Below, piece after piece: positions 43,236 to 52,211 of a stretch of 64,000 nt of DNA. The stretch covers positions 62,001 to 126,000 of the forward strand of contig CAYPIY010000002.1 in the NCBI GenBank assembly GCA_964410965.1. The letters are read 5' to 3'. Below the pieces are notes generated by a model. The model worked only from the letters and a program-made list of their open reading frames with translations. It did no database searches and had not been told where the DNA came from. Position 1 is the first letter of the stretch; every line of letters starts with the position of its first letter. A program made the translations under genes and the position numbers. The DNA comes from JBBIRG01 sp964410965 (GTDB lineage: Bacteria > CLD3 > SB21 > JBBIRG01).

Positions 43236-44522
43236 ATGAAAGTTCTGGTTATCGGTTCAGGCGGGCGCGAACACGCGCTGATCTGGAAATTGAAGCAGTC
43301 TCCCGGAATCACAAAACTGTACTGTGCCCCGGGAAACGGCGGAATCTGCGGAAATGTAACCTGCGTGCCAATCCCGTCGAATGACGTGACCGCGCTGAAG
43401 CGTTTCGCTCAGGCGGAATCCATGGACCTGACTGTCGTAGGCCCCGAAGAGCCTCTGACACTGGGCATCGCAGACGAGTTCGGAAAATCAGGGCTTCCCA
43501 TTTTCGGCCCGACCGCAAGAGCCGCAGAAATCGAAGGCAGCAAGGCGTTCGCGAAATCCCTGATGAAAAAATACGGCATCCCGACTGCGGAATTCGAAGT
43601 GTTTCAGGATGAGAATTCGGCGCTCCGATACGTCAATCTCCTCGACAGGCCCTGCGTGGTGAAAGCGGACGGGCTTGCGGCCGGCAAAGGCGTCATCATT
43701 TGCGACGGAAAAGAAGACGCCGCCGAGGCCGTACGGAATATGATGGGCCGGAAATGTTTCGGCCTGGCCGCGGAACGGCTTGTAATCGAGGAGCGTCTGC
43801 AGGGAGAGGAAATATCGGTATTCGCGCTCACCGACGGAGAGGATTATGTCCTGCTTCCCGCGGCACAGGATCATAAAAGGGCGCTCGATCATGACCGTGG
43901 AAAAAACACCGGCGGCATGGGTTCCTACGCGCCGGTTCCCCATATCCCCGCGTCCCTGACAGAAACCGTTGAACGCACGGTCATTCAGCCGGTGATCCGC
44001 GCCATGAAGTCCGAAGGACGGACCTATCAGGGAGTGCTGTACTGCGGCCTGATGCTGACGGACCACGGCCCGAAAGTCATCGAATTCAACTGCCGGTTCG
44101 GAGATCCCGAATGTCAGACTCTGATGCCGCTGATCGGAAATGACCTTCTGGAACTGCTGACGGGAGTTAGCAGGGGCAATCTTAAAACGGTCCGGATGCG
44201 CTTCAACCCCCTTTCCTGCGTTTGCGTCACGCTTGCGTCCGGCGGATACCCGGATCACTATGAAAAAGGGAAAATCATCACCGGCATCCCAGAACCTCTG
44301 CCCCCCCAAACCATGATATTCCACGCAGGTACGCAGAAAACGCCCGAAGCTCTGATCACCAGCGGCGGAAGGGTTTTGGGGGTGACTTCCTGGGCAGCCG
44401 ATCTTCCGGCGGCCCTCCGTCAGGCTTACGAACTGGCCGGGATGATCCGGTTCGACGGCATGCATTTCCGAACCGATATCGGCGCAAAAGCCATTCACCC
44501 GAAGCCCCCGGCCGTGATATGA
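43236..44522 (+). CDS. purD: Phosphoribosylamine--glycine ligase
   Basis: A 428-residue ATP-grasp enzyme making glycinamide ribonucleotide in purine synthesis. The N-terminus M-K-V-L-V-I-G-S-G-G-R-E-H-A-L is the PurD signature. ATP-grasp residues are at P-C-V-V-K-A-D-G-L-A-A-G-K-G-V (near 140-155), G-E-E-I-S-V-F-A near 190, D-R-G-K-N-T-G-G-M-G near 220, and metal-binding V-I-E-F-N-C-R-F-G-D-P-E near 284. The start at 43236 is fixed by the family N-terminus; the long upstream frame overlaps the tonB-like gene and is a shadow. Its stop overlaps the amidase start (ATGA). Confidence 0.96.
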   Translation: MKVLVIGSGGREHALIWKLKQSPGITKLYCAPGNGGICGNVTCVPIPSNDVTALKRFAQAESMDLTVVGPEEPLTLGIADEFGKSGLPIFGPTARAAEIEGSKAFAKSLMKKYGIPTAEFEVFQDENSALRYVNLLDRPCVVKADGLAAGKGVIICDGKEDAAEAVRNMMGRKCFGLAAERLVIEERLQGEEISVFALTDGEDYVLLPAAQDHKRALDHDRGKNTGGMGSYAPVPHIPASLTETVERTVIQPVIRAMKSEGRTYQGVLYCGLMLTDHGPKVIEFNCRFGDPECQTLMPLIGNDLLELLTGVSRGNLKTVRMRFNPLSCVCVTLASGGYPDHYEKGKIITGIPEPLPPQTMIFHAGTQKTPEALITSGGRVLGVTSWAADLPAALRQAYELAGMIRFDGMHFRTDIGAKAIHPKPPAVI

Positions 44523-46078
44523 CAACCAGGTTGATGATTTTTGCGGGAGTTTTATCGTTCTGCCTGTCCAGCGGTTTTCCGCTGAACGCACAGCAGACGG
44601 CAAAGTTATCCTTTCAGTCTAAACACCGGCAGACCGCCGTCTTCAGGGAAGGAACGGAAGATTATTTTCCGGTTCAGGATCTTATCGCTTTGCTGAAATG
44701 CAAATCAACGGACAATCCGGATAAAAAGAAAACCGTTCTTTACTTTCAGGAACATTCGCTTAAGGTGACCGCATTCAGTGCTTTTGTAGTCATCGACGAC
44801 AACGGGGTTTCGCAAATGCCCGCCATCGCGCTTTGGAGGGAAAACGCCGTCTGGATGCCGGTAAAATGGTTTTTACCCCTGGTCAGCCGTTTTTTTCCCG
44901 AACCGGTTCTCTGGAACGGGCGAAGAATAATTTCCGAAGGACTGCCTGACACCCTCTTCCAGGGGCAGATCAAAAGCGGCGAATCAGACCGGTATAATAT
45001 CCATACGGTCGATTGGTCTAAAAAAAAGAATGGGTACCTGATCAGCTTTCAGACAACCCGGGCGTTCAACCGTTCCGAGCTTGCGCTGTGGAAGAATAAG
45101 CAATGGCTGTACCTGACCGTTTCGGACGGCAATCCGTCGGAAACGGTTCAGTCCCAGCTCGACCGTCTGACCAGCACAGGCCTGATCCGCAAGGCCCTGC
45201 TGTTCCGACATAAGAAATCGGTTCAGTTTTCGTTTCAGCTGACCCGCGACATTGACGGACAGGAAGTGCTTTATGAGGAGTCCCGTGAACAGATCCATCT
45301 TCTGATCCGTATCCCGGAAAACGAAACGGGCCCGCCGCTCAAAGAAGATACGACGAAACAAAAAACGGTCATCAAGAAAACCAAGCAGTGGAAAATCGAC
45401 AAGATCGTCATTGACGCAGGACACGGCGGAAAAGATCCCGGCGCTGTCGGAAAAGGCGGAACGAAAGAAAAAACCGTCACCCTGGCCGTCGCGCTGAAGC
45501 TCGGAAAAATGATCACGGAAAAAACCGGCATCTCCGTCGCTTACACGCGGACGACCGACGAGTTCGTTTCGCTTAAAAACAGGACAACATTCGCAAACAG
45601 CGAAAACGCCAAGCTGTTCATCAGTATCCACTGCAACGCGTCCAAACGAAGGTCCGCGGCGGGATTTGAAACGTTCTTTTTATCCCCGTCGCGAAACGAC
45701 GAGGCGCAGGCAGTCGCCGTGCTCGAGAACGAGTCAATCCAGTACGAGGAGAACCTGCACGTATACGGCGATTTTTCGAACGAAAAATTCATACTCGCCA
45801 GCATGATGCAAAGCGTATTTGTCCGGGAAAGCGAGGAACTGGCCGATTTCGTGCAGAAAGGACTCGCCCGGAAAATGACCGGCAAAAACAGGGGTGTTTC
45901 CCAGGGGCCGTTCTATGTGCTCATGGGCGCTTCGATGCCGGCGATCCTTGTGGAGGCCGCTTTTATATCGAACAAAACCGAGGAAAAATTTTTGAAATCC
46001 GAAAGCGGCCAGAAGGCCATCACCGAAGGTATTTTTCTTGGCCTGAAAAAATTCATCGATTCGGCCGATCAATACTGA
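44519..46078 (+). CDS. N-acetylmuramoyl-L-alanine amidase (Amidase_3)
   Basis: A 519-residue periplasmic zinc amidase that cuts the peptide stem from MurNAc, needed in cell separation or wall turnover. It has a signal peptide (about 1-24, ending LNAQQ), an N-terminal region (about 30-260) with copper-amine-oxidase-like and AMIN-like beta domains, and a catalytic domain (about 295-515). Zinc ligands and catalytic Glu are visible: D-A-G-H-G-G-K-D-P-G, the Glu in G-T-K-E-K, S-I-H-C-N-A and L-V-E-A-A-F-I-S-N. The ATGA overlap with purD couples their translation. Confidence 0.94.
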   Translation: MTTRLMIFAGVLSFCLSSGFPLNAQQTAKLSFQSKHRQTAVFREGTEDYFPVQDLIALLKCKSTDNPDKKKTVLYFQEHSLKVTAFSAFVVIDDNGVSQMPAIALWRENAVWMPVKWFLPLVSRFFPEPVLWNGRRIISEGLPDTLFQGQIKSGESDRYNIHTVDWSKKKNGYLISFQTTRAFNRSELALWKNKQWLYLTVSDGNPSETVQSQLDRLTSTGLIRKALLFRHKKSVQFSFQLTRDIDGQEVLYEESREQIHLLIRIPENETGPPLKEDTTKQKTVIKKTKQWKIDKIVIDAGHGGKDPGAVGKGGTKEKTVTLAVALKLGKMITEKTGISVAYTRTTDEFVSLKNRTTFANSENAKLFISIHCNASKRRSAAGFETFFLSPSRNDEAQAVAVLENESIQYEENLHVYGDFSNEKFILASMMQSVFVRESEELADFVQKGLARKMTGKNRGVSQGPFYVLMGASMPAILVEAAFISNKTEEKFLKSESGQKAITEGIFLGLKKFIDSADQY

Positions 46079-46099
46079 AATCAAAACAGAGGACAGCAT

Positions 46100-46633
46100 T
46101 TGAACCGCGACCCTGAGATATACCGCGTTACGATACGGGCGCCTCTGAAAAAAGACGCTGATCTTGTCTGGGACTGGAGAAAACAGGAGGAATTGAACCT
46201 CCATCAGCCGCTGGCCGAACTGACCTTTCCTCAGCTCCGGGACGATCTCGTTCGTTTCGCATACCGGTTTTCGGACCGGTTCACTTCAGACCGTTTTCAC
46301 TGGATCATCGAGAAAACCGTTGACCAGCTTCCCATCGGCTGGATCACCCTGTCCGTCCGTAACCGTATTCACGGTATTGGTGAAATCGGCTACAGCATTT
46401 CGGCTGAGTATCATCACCAGGGATATGGTACCGAAGCGATCCGGATTTTCCTGAAGATTGCGTTTTTTGAGGTGGGTCTGTACCGGATTGAAGCCAAATG
46501 CTCGGTTCACAATCCGGCATCGTACCGGCTGCTTGAAAAAACAGGGTTTCAGAGAGAAGGAGTGCTACGGCATTACCTCACCATTCAGGGCCAGAGGACC
46601 GACCACTATCTGTACAGCATTCTCCGCACGTAG
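46100..46633 (+). CDS. GNAT-family N-acetyltransferase (RimJ/RimL-like)
   Basis: A 177-residue acetyl-CoA-dependent acetyltransferase. The acetyl-CoA-binding motif A region is E-Y-H-H-Q-G-Y-G-T-E-A-I (near 113-124), and motif B contains V-H-N-P-A-S-Y-R-L-L-E-K-T-G-F (near 138-152). The C-terminal Y-L-Y-S-I-L-R is typical of RimJ/RimL-type proteins that act on N-termini or antibiotics. The start codon is TTG at 46100 with AGAGGA seven bases upstream; no ATG is available near the N-terminus. The substrate is unknown. Confidence 0.88.
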   Translation: MNRDPEIYRVTIRAPLKKDADLVWDWRKQEELNLHQPLAELTFPQLRDDLVRFAYRFSDRFTSDRFHWIIEKTVDQLPIGWITLSVRNRIHGIGEIGYSISAEYHHQGYGTEAIRIFLKIAFFEVGLYRIEAKCSVHNPASYRLLEKTGFQREGVLRHYLTIQGQRTDHYLYSILRT

Positions 46634-46662
46634 TACCCGGAATAAAAAATAAATGAAAATTA

Positions 46663-46691
46663 TTGACAATCACGCCTTAACTTTTTAAATT
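46663..46691 (+). promoter_or_regulatory. Strong sigma70-like promoter of porU
   Basis: Perfect TTGACA (46663-46668), exact 17-nt spacer, TAAATT (46686-46691). The predicted start near 46698 gives a leader of about 160 nt before the porU ATG. Confidence 0.7.
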
Positions 46692-46697
46692 GGATTT

Positions 46698-46858
46698 CAT
46701 AGTTATCAAACAAGGAGATTTTTGATCAGACCTTTGCTACGATTTTAACGCTGTGTTCAAATATTCTGACGAAAGTCCCGTTTGTTTTGATAATGCCCCG
46801 TTCACATAATCTGATTTTATCAATCCGAATTCGATATTGTAAAAGCAAGGACAGAATC
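46698..46858 (+). promoter_or_regulatory. Structured porU leader with a possible 8-codon leader peptide
   Basis: TTATCAAACAA (46703-46713) can pair with TTGTTTTGATAA (46782-46793) with one bulged base. The 5' arm overlaps AAGGAG (46712-46717), which could serve a TTG-started frame of eight codons (46722-46748, stop TAA). Pairing would hide that ribosome site. The porU ATG has its own AAGGA at 46847-46851. A regulatory role is inferred only. Confidence 0.35.
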
Positions 46859-49800
46859 ATGTCATTCTTTATCCGGCTTTCCGTATTCTGCGCAGTTCTT
46901 ATGCTGCTTACGCCCGGCACCTCATCCCGCGCCCAGCGGTTGTCCTCAGGATTACTAGAACGATCGGACCCGAACGGAGTGACGATACAGTTTTCCCTGC
47001 CGGATTATAAAGCAGCCAGGATAACGGCTGAAGGAGTAGAATACACACGGTTTGATTTCGGACCTGACTTTTCGGTTTCCGGCGATTCCGGTGCCCCGCA
47101 GCTGTCATTCCGGTCTTTTCTGCTGCTCGCTCCGGCCGGTGCTGTCATTACTCATCAGGTAACGGTTCATGAATACGAGGAGCTTTCCGGGATCAGGATT
47201 CTGCCCGCCGGGGTTTACAAATACGATGAAAACGAAATGCCCGTCTCGGTTTCCTATCCGGAAGGCTCCGGCTACCGGAATGATTCGTTTCTGCCCGAAC
47301 AAAACATAACAACAAACCCTTCCTTGTTCCGCGACTGGCATACGGTCAGGGTTCGGGTTTGTCCGATGTCCTTCCATCCTGTTCAGAACAAAGTAAGACT
47401 GTGGAAAAGGGCAACGATCCGGATTAGTTTTTCACGGGTCAGCCCGAATATCACTTATGACCAGGCATCCCCGAAGGACCGTTCGCTTTATTCTGACATG
47501 TTTCTGAATTTTGAAACCGGGAAAAACTGGAAAATATCCGCTTCATCCCTGCGATTCGCAAAAAGAGCGGACAACCCCCTCGCTTCCGGAACCTGGTACA
47601 AGATCCGGATCACCGGGGAAGGATTTTACAAACTGGACAAGCAGTTTTTTTCGGATCTTGGAATCAAATTAAATTCCATTAATCCCAAAACCATAAAAAT
47701 ATACAATAACGGCGGTAACAATCTCCCTCTTCTTCCGGACAGCCTGAATTTTACCGATCCGGGCAATCCCCGCGGAATCAAAGGATTGAGCCTTGTCGAA
47801 AACGCGATCCGGGTCGCAGGAGAGTCCGATAACCGGTTCGACAACAATGATTATGTTTTGTTTTACGCACGCGGAACTAAAAACTGGTTCTTCGATTCCG
47901 TCGCGAACAAATACGTTTACCGGTCCAATTATTACTCCGAGGAAAATATATATTGGCTGACATTCAATGACGGAACCGAAGGAAAACGGATTCAGACCGT
48001 GGCTTCACCCGCAGGAAGCGGTTCCGTACAGAATAATTTTCTGCACCGGTATCATTACGAAAAAGACGAGGAAAACGTATACCAGTCCGGCCTGATGTGG
48101 GTTCATAAGCCGCTCAGCAACGGACAGTCAGAGGTCTATCCCGCAACAGGGCTGATTCCCGACGGCGGACTGCTGAACCAGGCGGATCCGGATTACCCCG
48201 TCCTGTATACCGTCCGGGTGAAAGGGTCCAGCCTGAAAGGGACGCACAGATTCACGGTTTCTGTGGACGGGCAGTATGCAACGAGCGGCGCTACTTTTAC
48301 ATCCCTGAAAAGCCAGGTCCTCTCGATCAATGCCGATCCGGGAAACCTGTCATCAGGGCGTATCACATTGTCTTATGCGGGATTATCACCGGGAAGCGTA
48401 GGTTCCCTGGACTGGTTTGAAATGCAGTATTCCCGGAAGCTCCAGCTGTTTCAGGGCGAACTGAAAATCTTTTCCCCGATTGCGCCTGGCCTGTACCGGT
48501 ATCCTGTGGCCTTGAAGGAATCGTCTTTATCCTCGACCGCCGTTTTTGACATTACTGACTTTTCGGAAGTAAGGGAAATCCTGCGGCTGGAGAGCTCTTC
48601 CGATACACTTGTTTTCCAGGATGAAGTTACCGGAAAACAGCCCCGTATGTACCATATCCTGAACAGCCAGGCATTCAGGAAAATCAGCATATCACAGGTG
48701 TCACTCGACCGGAATTCGGACCTTCAGAATCTCCTGAATTCGGCAGACCACCTCATTATCACGAACGGCCTTTTTAAAACCGAATCAGACCGGCTAGCCC
48801 TTCACCGGCAGCAATTCAACGGATTCAAATCGGTGGTTGTGGACATTCAGGACGTCTTTGACGAATTCGGATGCGGGATCCCGGATCCGGTGGCCATACG
48901 GGATTTCATCCGCTACGCCTATTATTACTGGCAGGCTCCGCAACAGCATGACAGGCTGATGTACGTCCTTCTCATGGGGGACGGCGATTACGATTACCGC
49001 AATATTGTGGTCAAAAACGATCATAACTGGATTCCTACATACCAGATTCAGAGCGATTATGTCAGCGGAGATTATCCCATTGATACCCGGCAAGTTGACG
49101 ATGCTTACGTGTATATCAATGATCTGTCGATGCGGACGGATAATAATGACGGCAACACCCCCTTTCCTTACTTATATTTACCGACACCGGACCTTGCGAT
49201 AGGCCGCATTCCCTGCAATACGATCGAGGAGGCTCGCTCTGCGGTCGACAAAACAATCCGTTTCGAAACGGGCAATCCGCTTGATCCCTGGAAACTCACC
49301 TGGACTTTTGTCGCGGACGATGAGCGGGGGGCCGGCATCGAATGTGAAAGCCTCAGTTTCCACACCGGAAATTCGGACAACATCATTTCCGACACAACAA
49401 TCATCCCGCCGTATATCCGGAAAGAAAAAATATACCTGATCGATTACCCGTATGAACAAATCGGCCCTGTCCGCTTTAAGAGGGCTGCGCGCGACCGCTT
49501 TATCGAAATGATCAATCAGGGTTCGGCGGTCATCAATTACGTCGGCCACGGCAATCCCAAACAACTCGCGCATGAGCGGATTTACGTGGATGAAACTGAT
49601 TTTCCCCTCATCCGGAACAGGGACAGGTATTTTTACTTCACTAACTTTTCCTGTTCTTTCGCAAAATTCGATGCGATCGACCGGCAGGGAGGCGGAGAGA
49701 AGTTCGTAGTATCCCCGCAAAAAGGCGCGTTTGCGCTGTTCGCGGCGACTCGTGTCGTTCACGGAGGACATCATACGGATTTAATGAATTCAGTGTTCCG

Positions 49801-50992
49801 CAGGATGCGTCAAAGCGGCACGATCGGGCTGGGAATCGTTCTTGGAAAAATCGATATCCTGAGTTTTGCGTGGCAGTTCGACAATGAAAAATACAACCTG
49901 CTGGGCGATCCGGCTGTCACCATACGTTATGCAGGCCGGAATGTCGCGCTGAGTTCATTTTCCCCGTCGACGGTCAAAGCCCTGTCCAGAACAACGGTCA
50001 GCGGCTATGTCGACAACGGAACAGGACAGGCGGATCCCTCCTTCAACGGAAACATACTGATTTCGCTGTATGACCGGAACACGCTGCGAAAATACGGATC
50101 CGAATGCTCAGCCGGAGACACTCTGCGGTACTCAATGGAAGGCCAGCCCGTATACCTGGGAAGCACAAAAGTAACGAACGGCCAGTTTTCTGCGGAATTT
50201 GTCATACCCAAGGATATCAGTTACAGCAATGAAAACGCGAAACTGACCTTTTTTGCAAACGACGGAACAGTCTTTGCCGGAGGATCAAACCGCAGCATCC
50301 GGATCGATACGGCCGCCCAGCCTGTACTGGATAATGACGGGCCCGTAATAAACATCGAATTTGAGGGGCAGCGTTTCGCCAGCGGGGATCCGGTTCCGGA
50401 AAACCCGGTTTTAATCGTTTACTTGTCCGATACCAGCGGTATCAACATCACCGGATCAACCGGGCACCAGATTCAACTCGACGTGGACAACCGAATGGCC
50501 TATAACCTGACTCCGTTTTATGTCTCTGAAAAGGATACCTTTTCCCGCGGAAACGCACGCCTTACCCTGAACGGCCTGAGCCGCGGTAAACATGCCGCCA
50601 CACTGACCGCTTTTGACAACGCGAACAACGTTTCAAGGCAGGCGTTCAGTTTCACGGTGATCAAAACCGGTACGGACATAGACGCACTGGACAAGATCTC
50701 TTTAAAAAATGTCATGAATTTCCCGAATCCTTTCAGCCGGGTCACCCATTTTACGTTCATTTCCAACCACCCGGCGAGTGACATCGAGATCAGGATTTTT
50801 ACAGTCTCCGGACGGCTGATCAGGAAAATGGAGAGCACGGCCGTATTCGGGTATAATTCCATACCATGGGACGGACGGGACGAAGACGGAAACCGGCTGG
50901 CAAACGGTATCTATCTGTATAAAGTGAATGCGGTATCCCAGTCCGACCGGAGCCGGACGCACTTTATCGGAAAAATGATGATTGCAAAATAA
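46859..50992 (+). CDS. porU: T9SS C25-family cysteine protease/sortase PorU
   Basis: A 1377-residue surface protein: signal peptide (about 1-25, ending SSRAQ), long propeptide-like N-terminal region (about 30-240), C25 gingipain-type catalytic domain (about 600-1010) with catalytic His897 in N-Y-V-G-H-G-N and Cys932 in N-F-S-C-S-F, and a C-terminal Ig-like part ending in a CTD (about 1285-1377, M-N-F-P-N-P-F and N-G-I-Y-L-Y-K-V). In known T9SS, PorU removes the CTD of cargo and attaches the protein to a lipid anchor. The ATG at 46859 has AAGGA and a signal peptide; the longer frame is rejected. porV follows, the usual order. Confidence 0.93.
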   Translation: MSFFIRLSVFCAVLMLLTPGTSSRAQRLSSGLLERSDPNGVTIQFSLPDYKAARITAEGVEYTRFDFGPDFSVSGDSGAPQLSFRSFLLLAPAGAVITHQVTVHEYEELSGIRILPAGVYKYDENEMPVSVSYPEGSGYRNDSFLPEQNITTNPSLFRDWHTVRVRVCPMSFHPVQNKVRLWKRATIRISFSRVSPNITYDQASPKDRSLYSDMFLNFETGKNWKISASSLRFAKRADNPLASGTWYKIRITGEGFYKLDKQFFSDLGIKLNSINPKTIKIYNNGGNNLPLLPDSLNFTDPGNPRGIKGLSLVENAIRVAGESDNRFDNNDYVLFYARGTKNWFFDSVANKYVYRSNYYSEENIYWLTFNDGTEGKRIQTVASPAGSGSVQNNFLHRYHYEKDEENVYQSGLMWVHKPLSNGQSEVYPATGLIPDGGLLNQADPDYPVLYTVRVKGSSLKGTHRFTVSVDGQYATSGATFTSLKSQVLSINADPGNLSSGRITLSYAGLSPGSVGSLDWFEMQYSRKLQLFQGELKIFSPIAPGLYRYPVALKESSLSSTAVFDITDFSEVREILRLESSSDTLVFQDEVTGKQPRMYHILNSQAFRKISISQVSLDRNSDLQNLLNSADHLIITNGLFKTESDRLALHRQQFNGFKSVVVDIQDVFDEFGCGIPDPVAIRDFIRYAYYYWQAPQQHDRLMYVLLMGDGDYDYRNIVVKNDHNWIPTYQIQSDYVSGDYPIDTRQVDDAYVYINDLSMRTDNNDGNTPFPYLYLPTPDLAIGRIPCNTIEEARSAVDKTIRFETGNPLDPWKLTWTFVADDERGAGIECESLSFHTGNSDNIISDTTIIPPYIRKEKIYLIDYPYEQIGPVRFKRAARDRFIEMINQGSAVINYVGHGNPKQLAHERIYVDETDFPLIRNRDRYFYFTNFSCSFAKFDAIDRQGGGEKFVVSPQKGAFALFAATRVVHGGHHTDLMNSVFRRMRQSGTIGLGIVLGKIDILSFAWQFDNEKYNLLGDPAVTIRYAGRNVALSSFSPSTVKALSRTTVSGYVDNGTGQADPSFNGNILISLYDRNTLRKYGSECSAGDTLRYSMEGQPVYLGSTKVTNGQFSAEFVIPKDISYSNENAKLTFFANDGTVFAGGSNRSIRIDTAAQPVLDNDGPVINIEFEGQRFASGDPVPENPVLIVYLSDTSGINITGSTGHQIQLDVDNRMAYNLTPFYVSEKDTFSRGNARLTLNGLSRGKHAATLTAFDNANNVSRQAFSFTVIKTGTDIDALDKISLKNVMNFPNPFSRVTHFTFISNHPASDIEIRIFTVSGRLIRKMESTAVFGYNSIPWDGRDEDGNRLANGIYLYKVNAVSQSDRSRTHFIGKMMIAK

Positions 50993-51024
50993 TGTACATA
51001 ATCACCAAACGGAGGTTGATCCCT

Positions 51025-52143
51025 ATGTCAGTAAGAATGAAGAAGGCGATGATCGTTGCGCTTATGATCGCCGGATTATTAACGGAAAATGCAATCTGGC
51101 ATTCGCCGGCCCTTCAGGCCCAGGTCAGCGAGGCGGGCGTGCTGTTCCTGCTCATCCCGCCCGGCGCGCGGCATAACGGAATGGGCCAGTCCGGTGTCGC
51201 CATTGCAAAAGACGCGAACGCTATTTATTACAATCCGGGCGCGCTCGCGCTGAATATCAATTCGGAAAAAACCAGGAACATCGAATTCATGCACGTCAAC
51301 TGGCTTCCCGGATTCGGGCTTGACCTTTTTTACGATTACGCATCCATGTCCTGGTACATGGAAGATATCGGTGTGCTCGGCATGAATTTCACTTATTTCA
51401 ATCTGGGCGAACAGACGATCACGGATGACCAGGCGAAAGAACTCGGCAAGCTTAACAGTTTCGATTTGTCGATCGGCGCGTCCTACGCCACCAAGCTCAG
51501 TGACGATCTTGGAATCGGCGGAAACCTGAAATTCATCTACAGCAAACTGGCCAACAAGGACGGAACGGGACAGAACATCAAGGGCACGGGAAGTTCCGTC
51601 GCTATCGATATCGGAGTGATGAAGAGGAATTTATTCTTCCGGGATCTCACCCTGGGCGCAAGCCTGGCGAATATCGGACCTAAGATCTCTTACGTGGATG
51701 AAGCTCAGGCCGATCCGCTGCCGACGAATCTCAGGCTGGGGCTTTCCTATCCGGTCTACAAATCCGAATTCAATAATGTCCTTGTGACCTACGAAATCAA
51801 CCGCCTGATTGTCCGCGGGGATTCACTCCGCTCTCGGGGGCTTATCGAGGGCCATCCCTTTTCGAGCAAATTTTATACAAAATCCGCGCTGTTTACCACA
51901 TGGGGCGACAACGGATGGCACCGCATCGGCCACAACATCGGCGCGGAATACACGTACTCGGATTTTCTCGCCCTCCGGAGCGGCATGGCCCTTGACGTCG
52001 CGGGAAAACTCTACGACCTGAATTTCGGCGCGGGCATCAAATACAACATGTTCAAGCTGGATTTCGCCTACACGACGCGCCTCGCCGGAGATTTTAATGC
52101 CCGCGACGGCTCGCAGTTCTACAGCATCGGCATTGTTTTTTGA
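51025..52143 (+). CDS. porV: T9SS outer-membrane shuttle protein PorV
   Basis: A 372-residue FadL-like barrel with a long signal peptide (about 1-34, ending ALQAQ), and the PorV start V-L-F-L-L-I-P-P-G-A-R-H-N-G-M-G-Q-S-G-V-A ... A-I-Y-Y-N-P-G-A-L-A. In T9SS it collects cargo from the SprA translocon and hands it to PorU. The frame is open from 50992, overlapping the porU stop (TAATG), but ATG 51025 has a strong GGAGG at eight bases and is preferred. The protein ends Y-S-I-G-I-V-F. Confidence 0.9.
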   Translation: MSVRMKKAMIVALMIAGLLTENAIWHSPALQAQVSEAGVLFLLIPPGARHNGMGQSGVAIAKDANAIYYNPGALALNINSEKTRNIEFMHVNWLPGFGLDLFYDYASMSWYMEDIGVLGMNFTYFNLGEQTITDDQAKELGKLNSFDLSIGASYATKLSDDLGIGGNLKFIYSKLANKDGTGQNIKGTGSSVAIDIGVMKRNLFFRDLTLGASLANIGPKISYVDEAQADPLPTNLRLGLSYPVYKSEFNNVLVTYEINRLIVRGDSLRSRGLIEGHPFSSKFYTKSALFTTWGDNGWHRIGHNIGAEYTYSDFLALRSGMALDVAGKLYDLNFGAGIKYNMFKLDFAYTTRLAGDFNARDGSQFYSIGIVF

Positions 52144-52159
52144 AGTTCATAGTTTACGT

Positions 52160-52188
52160 TTGACATAGACCGGATAAATCTCTATCAT
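52160..52188 (+). promoter_or_regulatory. Sigma70-like promoter embedded in the porV terminator
   Basis: TTGACA (52160-52165), 17-nt spacer, TATCAT (52183-52188). The spacer contains the 5' arm of the porV terminator and the -10 is in its loop. The predicted start near 52195 is 17 nt before the first ATG of the pseudo-M6 gene. Confidence 0.6.
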
Positions 52189-52211
52189 AAGGGCGATTTA
52201 TCCGGTTTTTT
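52169..52211 (+). terminator. Rho-independent terminator of the porUV transcript
   Basis: Perfect 12-bp stem ACCGGATAAATC / GATTTATCCGGT, 14-nt loop, then a run of six T that ends exactly at the ATG at 52212. Confidence 0.9.

Noticed and set aside
43488..44603. 371-codon minus-strand frame opposite purD
   Set aside because: A shadow of purD, which has all family motifs; no ribosome site and no recognisable domain.
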